Below, piece after piece: positions 16,562-25,943 of a stretch of 35,083 nt of DNA. The stretch is from ZC4RG29 sp032907565 (GTDB taxonomy: Bacteria > Bacteroidota > Bacteroidia > Cytophagales > Cyclobacteriaceae). Each line of letters starts with the position of its first letter. Within the stretch, counting starts at the first letter, position 1. The stretch lies in assembly GCA_032907565.1 (NCBI GenBank), contig JAJJPK010000217.1, forward strand, positions 1-35,083, given 5' to 3'. The translations under genes were made by a program, and so were the position numbers. The notes beneath the pieces were generated by a model, which saw nothing but the letters and a program-made list of their open reading frames with translations, was not told the DNA's origin and made no database searches.

Positions 16562-18238
16562 TTACAAATTGAGTTTTTTCATCTCGGAGGCGGCGTAATG
16601 ACAAGCACGGGCAGTCATGGCCATATAAGTTAGTGAAGGATTAACACAGGATGAAGAAGTCATGAAAGAACCGTCCGTGATAAAGACATTCGGTACCTCA
16701 TGCATTTGGTTGAATGCGTTGAGAACGGACGTTTTCGGGTCCTTGCCCATACGCGCGGTGCCCATCTCGTGGTTGGCGTTTCCGGGAAACGAAATGTTGG
16801 TTCGTGGCCGCACATCGCGAAATCCCGCTGCTTCGAGCATTTCTGCAGCAGCAGTCGCCATGTCATTGTTCATCGCCACCTCATTCTCGCGGAATCGGCA
16901 GTTGATTTCCAGTACAGGCCGTCCCCACTTGTCTGTTTTGCTCCGGTTCAGAACGACGCGGTTGTCGGGATGAGGAAGGCATTCCCCGTAGCCCTGCAGC
17001 GAAAAGTACCACGGGCCTGGCTCCGTTGCCGCTTCCTTCAGCGGCTCGCCGATCCCGAGCGAGGATGCGTGCGACCATCCGCTCCTTCCTCCTCCGCCCT
17101 GCATGCCGTAGCCGCGAATAAAATCCGTTCGCTTTTCTTTGATATTCCTGAAGCGTGGCACATAAATCTGATTTGGGCGTTGGCCATAGTAGTATTTGTC
17201 CTCGAAACCTTCCACGCGCGCTGAGGCGCCCGATCCCTTGTGGTGGTCCATTAAATTTCTGCCGACCTGATCGCTGCCATTGCCGAGGCCGTTCGGAAAG
17301 CGATTCGATGTAGAGTTGAGCAGGATGAACGTTGTGCCCAGCGTTGAAGCGTTAAGGAAAATGATGCGCGACCGGTATTCGCGTACTTCGCCGGTTTCGG
17401 TGTTGAGGGCTTCAACGCCAGACGCCTTTCCTTTTTCCTCGTCGTATATCACGCGATTTACCAGGGTGTTGGTGAGAACGGTGAGGTTTCCTGTCGCCAA
17501 AGCGACAGGCAGGGTTCCTGCATTTGTGCTGAAATAGGCACCATACGGACATCCCCGGTCGCAACGATTTCTGAAAAGGCACTGCCCCCGGCCTTTTAGA
17601 GGCTTCGTTAGGTTCGCCACACGGCCCATGATCACTTTTCTTCCCGGAAAGCTTGTTTCCACGTGTACCTTGAAATGCTGCTCGACGCAGTTCATTTCCA
17701 TAGGTGGCAGAAATATTCCGTCAGGTAGGTGGGCAATGTTCTCACGAGCACCGGAAATGCCCGCAAAACGCTCTACGTAATCATACCACGGTGCGATGTC
17801 GCGATAACGAATCGGCCAGTCGACGGCGATGCCATCACGTGCGTTCGCTTCGAAGTCGAAGTCGCTCCACCGGTAGCAGTGACGTCCCCACAGGAGCGAC
17901 CGGCCGCCCAGCACGTCGGCGCGTATCCAATCGTATCGCGCGGTTTCGATGTACGGATTCTCCTGGTCGTTGATGAAAAAGTGCTTGTTCTCTTCGTGAA
18001 TGGAAAAATGGCGGACCTGGATGTGATGCTTTTCCCGCTCGGCTTTCGTAAGTCGGCCCCTGTGAGGAAATGCCCACGGATCCAGCGATGTACCCGGATA
18101 GTCGGGATGTTCTACATTTCTACCGCGTTCCAGCAACAGGACTTTCAGTCCCATTTCACAAAATTCCTTAGCTGCCCAGCCTCCGGTAATACCGGAACCG
18201 ACTACGATTACATCAAAATCACCTTGCTGCATCTCCAA
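16562..18238 (-). CDS. GMC family FAD-dependent oxidoreductase (sugar/polyol dehydrogenase type)
   Basis: A 558-residue flavoprotein. The dinucleotide-binding motif IVVGSGITGGWAAKEFCEMG (11-30) is followed by the acidic LLLERGR strand, and the FAD-contact region LGGRSLLWGRHCYRWSDFDF lies near 130. A Cys cluster in RNRCDRGCPYGAYF suggests a disulfide or metal-proximal site and is seen in bacterial GMC sugar dehydrogenases. The catalytic pair falls in NANHEMGTARMG (His) and SSCVNPSLTYMAMT (Asn). No signal peptide is visible. Relatives usually travel to the periplasm with a Tat-tagged small subunit (gluconate 2-dehydrogenase subunit 3 family), which is not encoded here. Start at 18238; an ATG two codons later is an equal alternative. 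First gene of the minus-strand unit, divergent from carB. Confidence 0.93.
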   Translation of the reverse strand: MEMQQGDFDVIVVGSGITGGWAAKEFCEMGLKVLLLERGRNVEHPDYPGTSLDPWAFPHRGRLTKAEREKHHIQVRHFSIHEENKHFFINDQENPYIETARYDWIRADVLGGRSLLWGRHCYRWSDFDFEANARDGIAVDWPIRYRDIAPWYDYVERFAGISGARENIAHLPDGIFLPPMEMNCVEQHFKVHVETSFPGRKVIMGRVANLTKPLKGRGQCLFRNRCDRGCPYGAYFSTNAGTLPVALATGNLTVLTNTLVNRVIYDEEKGKASGVEALNTETGEVREYRSRIIFLNASTLGTTFILLNSTSNRFPNGLGNGSDQVGRNLMDHHKGSGASARVEGFEDKYYYGQRPNQIYVPRFRNIKEKRTDFIRGYGMQGGGGRSGWSHASSLGIGEPLKEAATEPGPWYFSLQGYGECLPHPDNRVVLNRSKTDKWGRPVLEINCRFRENEVAMNNDMATAAAEMLEAAGFRDVRPRTNISFPGNANHEMGTARMGKDPKTSVLNAFNQMHEVPNVFITDGSFMTSSSCVNPSLTYMAMTARACHYAASEMKKLNL

Positions 18239-18458
18239 AATCGGGATCCACGACCTTCATTCGATTGCAAAACATAACAAAAATCCATGGCGTTCGCCAT
18301 GAATGGGTGGTGAAGGGATTTCAACCTACTATTTCAGGATAGCGCAACTTTCCTGTAGTGTTCTGTCCTTCCGACCGATGCACGCCGATAGTTAGCAGGC
18401 AGAGAAGCGGTCGGGATAATAATTACGGCGAATCCGCGCTGATTTTTAAATCTGTTTT

Positions 18459-18466
18459 TATTTTTG
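18459..18466 (+). promoter_or_regulatory. Candidate Bacteroidota-type -7 element upstream of carB
   Basis: TATTTTTG matches the Bacteroidota sigma factor -7 consensus TAnnTTTG exactly and lies 33 bases before the carB ATG, in a low-complexity T-rich stretch. I see no good -33 TTG at the expected distance, so the call is tentative. The 260-bp gap (18239-18498) separates the divergent GMC and carB genes and holds nothing else recognisable apart from a weaker, 7-of-8 match on the minus strand at 18269-18276. Confidence 0.33.
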
Positions 18467-18498
18467 CCCCCAATTTATCCATTCCTTTATCCCCAGAG

Positions 18499-21315
18499 AT
18501 GCCTAGAGACAGAAGTATACGCTCCGTTCTGATCATCGGGAGCGGACCTATTATTATTGGCCAGGCCTGTGAGTTCGACTATTCGGGATCACAGGCAGCG
18601 CGTTCGCTGCGGGAGGAGGGCATCGAAGTGGTTCTAATCAACTCCAACCCTGCGACCATCATGACGGATAACGTGACAGCCGACCACGTTTATCTGCTGC
18701 CGCTTACAAAAAAGTCGATTAGAACCATTCTGGAAAAACATCACATCGACGCCGTATTGCCCACAATGGGCGGCCAGACTGCGCTGAATCTCTGTATCGA
18801 GTGCCAGAAAGCAGGTTTGTGGGAGCATTACGGGGTGCGGATAATTGGTGTGGACATCAACGCCATCGAGACAACCGAAGATCGCGAGAAATTCCGGCTG
18901 AAAATGAAGGAACTCGGCGTTGGCGTCTGCCGCGGCGCCACGGCCACGTCGTTCCTGCAGGGCAAGGAGATCGCTCAGGAAATCGGTTTCCCGCTTGTAA
19001 TCCGACCGTCCTACACATTGGGCGGAACCGGTGGCGGCTTCGTTCACAACCCGGAGGAGTTTGACGACGCGCTGAACCGCGGCCTCCACGCTTCGCCGAT
19101 ACACGAGGTGCTCGTCGAACAGAGCATCCTGGGCTGGAAGGAGTTTGAACTTGAACTGTTGCGTGACAACGTCGGCAACGTCATTATCATTTGCTCGATC
19201 GAGAATTTTGATCCCATGGGGATCCATACGGGCGACTCGATCACCGTGGCGCCCGCATTGACGCTGCCCGACACCGTTTACCAACGCATGCGCAACCTGG
19301 CCATCCGAATGATGAACGGCATCGGTCAGTTCGCGGGTGGCTGCAATGTGCAGTTCGCGCTGAACCCGAACGACGACAACGAGATCATCGGGATCGAAAT
19401 CAACCCCCGTGTTTCCCGTTCTTCCGCGCTTGCATCAAAAGCAACCGGCTATCCCATCGCCAAGATCGCTGCGAAGCTCGCCATCGGCTACAATCTGGAC
19501 GAACTGAAAAACGCGATCACAGGAACGACAACTGCATACTTTGAGCCAGCTGTAGACTACGTGATCGTAAAGATTCCCCGCTGGAACTTCGACAAGTTTC
19601 ACGGTGCAGACCGCCGCCTGGGGCTACAAATGAAATCGGTTGGTGAGGTAATGGGGATCGGCAGAAACTTTCAAGAGGCGCTGCAGAAAGCCTGTCAATC
19701 GCTCGAGATCAGACGCAACGGCCTGGGTGCTGACGGGAAGGAACTGCAGAACCAGGAAGAAATCATGCACAGCCTGGCCCATCCCACCTGGAACCGGCTG
19801 TTTCACATTCACGACGCCATCAAGGTAGGGGTACCGTTAAAGACGATCCAGAAGATCACAAAGATCGACCGCTGGTTCCTCGACCAGATCGATGAGCTGG
19901 TGCGCATTGAGAAAGAGATACAAGAGCATGACATCAATTCGATTCCGCCGGAGCTGATGCGCAAAGCCAAGGAAAAAGGTTTTGCCGATCGTCAGATCGC
20001 ACACCTGCTTCACTGTTATGAAAGCGAAGTGCGTCAGGCTCGTATCGAGATGGGGATCAAGAGGGTTTACAAGTTGGTGGATACCTGCGCTGCAGAGTTT
20101 GCCGCCAGCACACCATATTATTATTCGTCGTTCGATTCGGAGAACGAGTCAATTCGTTCCGATCGGAAAAAGGTAATCGTGCTGGGTTCAGGGCCTAACC
20201 GCATCGGCCAGGGGATCGAGTTCGACTATTGCTGTGTGCACGGCGTGCTCGCTGCGAAAGAGTGCGGGTACGAGACCATCATGGTCAACTGCAATCCCGA
20301 GACGGTGTCGACCGACTTTGACATTGCCGACAAGCTGTACTTCGAGCCCGTTTTCTGGGAGCACCTTTATGACATCATCGAACATGAAAAGCCCGAGGGT
20401 GTGATCGTCCAGCTCGGTGGACAAACTGCGTTGAAGCTGGCGGAAAAGCTGCACAAATACGGTATCAAGATTATCGGCACATCATTCGAGTCGCTCGACC
20501 TGGCTGAAGACCGGGGCAGCTTCTCGACGCTTCTTAAAGAATTGGAGATACCCTATCCCCGGTTCGGCGTGGCTACAGATCCTGACGTCGCCCTGGAAGT
20601 GTCAAAGCAGATCGGATTCCCGCTCCTGGTGCGCCCCTCATATGTACTCGGCGGCCAGAGCATGAAGATCGTCATCAACGAAAAAGAACTCGAGGAACAC
20701 ATCATCGATATCTGGAAACACCTTCCTGAAAACAAGGTGTTGCTCGATCATTTTCTCGACGGCGCGATTGAAGCCGAGATCGACGCCATCTCCGACGGGG
20801 AGGACGTGTACATCATCGGGATTATGCAGCACATTGAGCCTGCGGGTATACACTCCGGCGACTCATACGCTGTACTTCCGCCATATAACCTGGGCGACTT
20901 TGTGATCGCTCAAATGGAGAATTACACCGTCAAGATCGCACAAGCACTGAAGGTGAAGGGGTTGATCAACATTCAGTTCGCCATCAAGAACGACAAGGTG
21001 TATGTCATCGAGGCCAATCCCCGAGCGTCACGCACCGTACCCTTTATCTGCAAGGCATACGGCGAACCGTACGCAAATTACGCGACGAAGATCATGCTGG
21101 GTGAACTGAAAGTGCGCGACATCCGCTTCTCCCCGAAAAAGCACGGATACGCCATTAAGGAGCCCGTGTTCTCCTTTGAAAAATTTCCGGATGTCAACAA
21201 GGAGCTGGGCCCAGAGATGAAGTCGACCGGCGAGTCGATCTATTTCATCGACGACCTGATGGACGACTATTTCCTCAAGATTTACGCGGAACGGAACCTC
21301 TACCTCAGCCGTTAA
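18499..21315 (+). CDS. carB: Carbamoyl-phosphate synthase large subunit, short form without the allosteric domain
   Basis: CarB makes carbamoyl phosphate from bicarbonate, ammonia (from glutamine through CarA) and two ATP, for pyrimidine and arginine synthesis. The 938-residue protein has two homologous ATP-grasp halves. The first begins VLIIGSGPIIIGQACEFDYS and carries SYTLGGTGGGFVHN. The second begins near residue 556 with VIVLGSGPNRIGQGIEFDYC and carries PSYVLGGQSMKIV. The ATG at 18499 gives the standard N-terminus MPRDRSIRSVLIIGSG; an upstream in-frame extension is not family-like. The protein ends shortly after LGPEMKSTGESIYFIDDLMD, so the MGS-like C-terminal regulatory domain of E. coli CarB (about residues 937-1073) is absent. 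No carA is in the window. Confidence 0.96.
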   Translation: MPRDRSIRSVLIIGSGPIIIGQACEFDYSGSQAARSLREEGIEVVLINSNPATIMTDNVTADHVYLLPLTKKSIRTILEKHHIDAVLPTMGGQTALNLCIECQKAGLWEHYGVRIIGVDINAIETTEDREKFRLKMKELGVGVCRGATATSFLQGKEIAQEIGFPLVIRPSYTLGGTGGGFVHNPEEFDDALNRGLHASPIHEVLVEQSILGWKEFELELLRDNVGNVIIICSIENFDPMGIHTGDSITVAPALTLPDTVYQRMRNLAIRMMNGIGQFAGGCNVQFALNPNDDNEIIGIEINPRVSRSSALASKATGYPIAKIAAKLAIGYNLDELKNAITGTTTAYFEPAVDYVIVKIPRWNFDKFHGADRRLGLQMKSVGEVMGIGRNFQEALQKACQSLEIRRNGLGADGKELQNQEEIMHSLAHPTWNRLFHIHDAIKVGVPLKTIQKITKIDRWFLDQIDELVRIEKEIQEHDINSIPPELMRKAKEKGFADRQIAHLLHCYESEVRQARIEMGIKRVYKLVDTCAAEFAASTPYYYSSFDSENESIRSDRKKVIVLGSGPNRIGQGIEFDYCCVHGVLAAKECGYETIMVNCNPETVSTDFDIADKLYFEPVFWEHLYDIIEHEKPEGVIVQLGGQTALKLAEKLHKYGIKIIGTSFESLDLAEDRGSFSTLLKELEIPYPRFGVATDPDVALEVSKQIGFPLLVRPSYVLGGQSMKIVINEKELEEHIIDIWKHLPENKVLLDHFLDGAIEAEIDAISDGEDVYIIGIMQHIEPAGIHSGDSYAVLPPYNLGDFVIAQMENYTVKIAQALKVKGLINIQFAIKNDKVYVIEANPRASRTVPFICKAYGEPYANYATKIMLGELKVRDIRFSPKKHGYAIKEPVFSFEKFPDVNKELGPEMKSTGESIYFIDDLMDDYFLKIYAERNLYLSR

Positions 21316-21467
21316 GGCAATCACACAAAAATCCCCTCGCAGGCCCGGAATACGCCTATTTTATGACTAACTTGGGGGACGTTAGAAAAGCGAAGGGTCG
21401 TACGCCAGCACGACAGGAAACTTATGCGTTAACATTGGAGTTTAATACCAGAGAAAACCGCGGTTAG

Positions 21468-21680
21468 ATGCGCATTCTGTTAATTATCGCCCTCGTGGGC
21501 TACGTATTATACAAGTTGGGTATTTTTCGGCTCCTCCTGGGTACCTCGATGAGAGGGCAAAACCATTTCAGGCGGCCCAACGACGGCAACGTCAACATTG
21601 ATTCCGTCCCACCTGACAAGCAGTCCAGAAAAGCAGGGTTCAAGGGCGGTGAATACGTAGATTACGAGGAAGTGAAGTGA
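21468..21680 (+). CDS. DUF4834 family small membrane protein
   Basis: A 70-residue protein with one N-terminal membrane helix (MRILLIIALVGYVLYKLGIF) and a polar tail ending GGEYVDYEEVK, the conserved ending of the Bacteroidota DUF4834 family. Function is unknown. It starts 152 bases after carB, a gap in which I see no clear terminator or promoter, and stops 22 bases before dapF, so it is probably co-transcribed with dapF. Confidence 0.8.
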   Translation: MRILLIIALVGYVLYKLGIFRLLLGTSMRGQNHFRRPNDGNVNIDSVPPDKQSRKAGFKGGEYVDYEEVK

Positions 21681-21702
21681 CCTCGCCTTCGGGCCGACCC
21701 CT

Positions 21703-22476
21703 ATGAAGTTCAATTTTTTCAAGTATCAGGCTACGGGCAATGACTTCATTCTGATCGACAACCGATCAGGTGGAACCGCGCTTTCCAAAGACCAGATTGC
21801 CCAGCTGTGCGACCGGCGCTTCGGCGTTGGTGCCGACGGGGTCATCCTCATCGGCCAGGACCCGTCAGCCGATTTCAGTGTTGATTACTACAACAGCGAT
21901 GGCTCGCAAAGCCTTTGCGGCAACGGGAGCCGCGCCGCCGTTGTCTTCGCCTCATATTTAGGGATCACCAACGGCAGGGCCCGCTTCAACGCCTACGACG
22001 GCATACATGAGGCCGAATTGGGTGGGGATGGTACGGTCCGGCTCAAAATGAACGATGTTACGCGCTGCGACAGGGTCGACGGTGACTTCCTCATCAATAC
22101 CGGCTCACCTCACTACATACGATTCGTCGACGACGTAGAGACTCTCGATGTCGTGGAGGAAGGCAGGGCTATTCGAAACAGCGATCGTTTCCGCGAGAAG
22201 GGCGTCAACGTGAATTTTGTTGAGTTGCGCCAAGGAAACACCATTTTTGTACGCACTTACGAGCGGGGCGTTGAGGACGAAACGCTTTCCTGCGGAACAG
22301 GCGTCACCGCTGCAGCGCTTGCCGCATCGTTTCAGGGCCTCAGGTCGCCGGTTACCGTGCTGACGCGGGGTGGGACTTTGAAGGTGGAATTCAAAACCGG
22401 CCAGTCCGGCATGTTCCACGATATTTTTCTAATTGGCCCTGCCAAAATGGTGTTTGAGGGCAATCTGGAACTATAA
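21703..22476 (+). CDS. dapF: Diaminopimelate epimerase
   Basis: DapF interconverts LL- and meso-diaminopimelate in the cytoplasm, the last shared step before lysine synthesis and peptidoglycan cross-link precursors. The 257-residue protein starts MKFNFFKYQATGNDFILIDN, the family N-terminus. The two catalytic cysteines lie in SLCGNGSRAAV (Cys72) and ETLSCGTGVTAAA (Cys197), the pseudo-symmetric acid/base pair of this cofactor-independent racemase. RRFGVGADGVI (about 39-49) is another family block. Length is typical for Bacteroidota. It lies between the DUF4834 gene and secA; a hairpin about 14 bases after its stop may end its transcript. Confidence 0.96.
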   Translation: MKFNFFKYQATGNDFILIDNRSGGTALSKDQIAQLCDRRFGVGADGVILIGQDPSADFSVDYYNSDGSQSLCGNGSRAAVVFASYLGITNGRARFNAYDGIHEAELGGDGTVRLKMNDVTRCDRVDGDFLINTGSPHYIRFVDDVETLDVVEEGRAIRNSDRFREKGVNVNFVELRQGNTIFVRTYERGVEDETLSCGTGVTAAALAASFQGLRSPVTVLTRGGTLKVEFKTGQSGMFHDIFLIGPAKMVFEGNLEL

Positions 22477-22489
22477 TTGCCACCCTGAA

Positions 22490-22512
22490 ACCTGCCCGCC
22501 TGGTAGGCAGGT
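22490..22512 (+). terminator. GC-rich hairpin after dapF
   Basis: ACCTGCC (22490-22496) pairs perfectly with GGCAGGT (22506-22512) around a 9-base loop, 14 bases after the dapF stop. No T-run follows, so it may be a weak terminator, an mRNA-stabilising stem or one copy of a dispersed Bacteroidota intergenic repeat. secA starts about 90 bases downstream. Confidence 0.45.
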
Positions 22513-22598
22513 CCCGGAAAACCATATAACTTTGAATCCTTGCCGGAAAAGGTTGTTTCCGTTTGCCGGTGATGTTATCTGAAACGCGCTGAAAGGCT

Positions 22599-25500
22599 AT
22601 GCTCAACATTATTACCAAGATATTCGGTACGAAGTCGGAGAAGGACATCAAGCGCATGACCCCCCTCGTCCAGCAGACAAAAAAAGAGGGTGAGGCGCTG
22701 GTAGATCTTAGCAACGACGAACTGAGGGCAAAGACCCGCGAAGTCCAGGAATTCATCAACCAGCAACTCAAGGAGATCGACGACCGTATCGCCGCGCTTC
22801 ATGCTAAGATCGCCGATCAGCCCGACCTCGACCTCGACGAAAAGGAGTCCATTTTCAGCCAAATTGACGCCCTGGAGAAAGACCGAAATAAGGACCTTGA
22901 GAAGGCATTGTCGGCTGTCCTGCCAAAAGCCTTCGCCATCGTACGCGAAACCGCCAGGAGATTTAAAGAGAACGAATACCTCGAAGTCACGGCAGAAACC
23001 TACGACATCGCGTTTGCAGCCACGCACCCCAACGTACAAATCGTCGGTGACAAAGCCCGCTGGTTCAACAAATGGATGGCGGCCGGCAATGAGATCACAT
23101 GGGACATGGTCCACTACGACGTGCAGATCATCGGTGGTATCGCCCTCCATGAAGGCAAGATTGCCGAAATGGCCACGGGCCACGGGGGAAGGAAAGACGC
23201 TGGTGGCTACATTTCCGGCATTCCTCAACGCGCTTGCGCGCCGAGGGGTCCATATCGTGACCGTTAACGACTACCTGGCCCGCCGCGACAGCGAATGGAT
23301 GGCTCCGTTGTTCATGTTCCACGGCCTTAAGGTGGACTGCATCGACAAGCACGAGCCGAACTCCGAAGCCCGGCGCAATGCGTACCGCGCCGATATCACG
23401 TATGGCACCAACAACGAATTCGGTTTCGACTACCTGCGCGACAACATGGCCCGCGATCCCCAGGAGCTGGTACAACGCGGTCACCACTACGCTATGGTCG
23501 ACGAAGTCGACTCCGTCCTTATCGACGAAGCCCGGACACCGCTGATTATTTCGGGGCCCATACCGCGTGGCGACGAACACGAATTCTATGAACTGAAGCC
23601 CCGTATCTTCAAGCTGGTGGAAGCCCAGAAGAAGCTTATCACACAATATCTGAACGAAGCCAAAAAATTGATCGCCGAAGGAAACGAAAAGGACGGCGGG
23701 CTGGCGCTCTTCCGGGCGTTTCGGGGTATGCCCAAACACAAGCCGCTGATCAAGTTCCTCAGTGAAACAGGAATTCGGGCCATCCTGCAGAAGACGGAAG
23801 CCATCTACCTGGCGGAAAACAAAAAGTTGCTGCCTGAGGCAGACAAGCCCCTTTTCTTTGTTATCGAAGAAAAGGATAACAGCGTAGAGCTGACTGAAAA
23901 AGGAATTGACTTGATAACCGGCGAGGGCGAAGATCCCAAGTTCTTTATTCTTCCGGAGATCGGCGTAGAGTTGAATAAGATTGAAAACGACACGAGCATT
24001 CCGGAGGAAGAACGGTTGAACCGAAAGGAAGCGCTCATTCGCGACTACCAAATCAAGGCCCAGCGCATTCACAGCGTCAACCAACTCCTTAAAGCATACA
24101 CGCTTTTTGAAAAAGACCAGGAATACATCATCGTTGATGGCAAGGTTAAAATCATCGACGAGCAAACCGGCCGTGTTATGGAAGGCAGGCGGTATTCCGA
24201 CGGACTCCACCAGGCCATTGAAGCCAAGGAGAACGTGAAGGTGGAAGACGCCACCCAGACGTATGCGACGATCACACTTCAGAACTACTTCCGGATGTAT
24301 CACAAGCTCGCCGGTATGACAGGTACTGCAGAGACCGAAGCCGCAGAGTTCTGGAACATTTACAAACTGGATGTGGTGGTGATCCCGACAAACAAGCCCG
24401 TGATCAGGAAGGACTACGATGACCTCGTATATAAAACTGTCCGGGAAAAGTTTAACGCTGTCATCGAAGAAATTCAGCGGTTGACCAACGAGAACCGGCC
24501 AGTGCTGGTAGGCACAACGTCAGTTGAAATTTCCGAGTTGATCAGCCGGATGCTTCAGATTAAAAAGATCAAGCACCAGGTTCTCAACGCCAAGCATCAC
24601 CAGCGGGAAGCGGAAATCGTAGCCGAAGCAGGTAAGCCGGGCACCGTTACCATCGCTACCAATATGGCAGGCCGCGGTACCGACATCAAGCTTACGCCTG
24701 AATCGCGCGCGGCGGGAGGTCTGGCCATTATAGGTACAGAACGGCACGAGTCGCGCCGTGTTGACCGTCAGTTGCGCGGACGCGCCGGCCGTCAGGGCGA
24801 CCCGGGTACCTCGCAGTTTTACGTATCACTCGAAGACAACCTCATGCGCCTGTTCATGCCGCCGCGTATCGCAAGGATCATGGACCGGCTTGGATTGAAG
24901 GAAGGCGAGGTCATCCAGCATCGGATGGTAACCAACTCGATCGAGCGCGCTCAGAAGAAGGTTGAAGAGAACAACTTTGTGATACGCAAGCGACTTTTGG
25001 ACTACGATAACGTGATGAACTCGCAGCGCGAGGTTATCTACAGGCGCTTTACGGCGAGCGTTTAGAACTCGACATTCTCACCATGCTCTTCGATACCGTC
25101 GAAGATATGGTGATCAATGCCACCGCAGCCAGCGACTACGAAAGCCTGAGACTCAATGCACTCAGTGTGCTGGGTCTCGACTACGAAATCTCACGTGACG
25201 AATTTTCCAGCTGGGATCAGGCCAGGCTTTCACAGGATCTTTACAATAAGGCCCTTGAGCATTATCAACGGAAGAACCGTCAGATTGCCGAAAAGGCACT
25301 GCCTGTAATCAAGGAGATTCATCGCACTCGTGGTGCAACGATTCAGAACATACTTGTGCCGTTTACGGATGGGAAGAAGCAGATCGGCGTAGCGGCGAAC
25401 CTTGCCCGCTGCGTGGAAACAAACAACGCGGAACTGATCAAGGCCATGGAAAAGATGATCACCCTGGCGATCATCGACCATCACTGGAAAGAGCACCTTC

Positions 25501-25943
25501 GCGACATGGACGACCTAAAGCAATCGGTGCAAAACGCCGTCTATGAACAGAAGGATCCGCTGTTGATTTACAAGTTCGAAGGATTCGAAGCGTTTAAGCG
25601 ATTCCTGGCCCGCGTGAACGAGGACACCATCTCCTTCCTCATGAAAGCGGAGATACCGGAGCAACAACCCGACCAGGTGCAGGAAGCGCGAACCCAGCGG
25701 AGGGTTCGGCTGAGCGAGCAGAAGGAAGAGTCGAAGTCGCTCCTCAGCGGCGACGGAAACGCAAGTCCGCAGCAAACCAGCAGACCTCCGCAGGAAAAGG
25801 TGATGCCGGCGCGATCCGAAAAAGTCGCAGGGCGTAACGACAGGGTAACCGTACAGTATGCCGACGGGCGCGTCCTCAAGGACGTGAAATTTAAGAAGAT
25901 CGAAGACGACCTGCGCAACAACAAATGCGTTATAATAAATTGA
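22599..25943 (+). pseudogene. secA: Preprotein translocase ATPase SecA, interrupted by two frameshifts
   Basis: SecA is the cytoplasmic motor that drives unfolded preproteins through SecYEG. Three successive reading frames each carry part of one SecA. Part 1 (22599-23180) runs from MLNIITKIFGTKSEKDIKRM to EGKIAEMATG. Part 2 (about 23180-25065) continues EGKTLVATFPAFLNAL, VTVNDYLARRDSEWM, NNEFGFDYLRDNMA, DEVDSVLIDEARTP, GRGTDIKL and RQLRGRAGRQGDPG, through MNSQREVIYRR. Part 3 (25044-25943) continues ALYGERLELDILTMLFDT to the end. The first break is an exact 7-bp tandem duplication inside the Walker A codons. The second is a loss of about 10-13 bases near 25041-25047. Repaired, it would be about 1,115 residues, normal for Bacteroidota. 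The tail ends VTVQYADGRVLKDVKFKK without a Cys-type zinc tail. Since secA is essential, sequence error is likely, but true mutation is not excluded. Confidence 0.93.
23173..23186 (+). repeat. 7-bp tandem duplication (CCACGGG x2) in secA Walker A codons
   Basis: CCACGGG at 23173-23179 is repeated immediately at 23180-23186. Removing one copy restores ATG GCC ACG GGG GAA GGA AAG ACG, which reads MATGEGKT, the expected SecA Walker A motif, and joins the upstream and downstream frames exactly. The duplication is therefore the cause of the first secA frameshift. Confidence 0.92.

Noticed and set aside
23128..24303. 391-codon open frame antisense to secA
   Set aside because: It is the complement of a strongly conserved SecA coding region, with low-complexity Val/Phe/Leu composition. 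The secA strand explains the openness.
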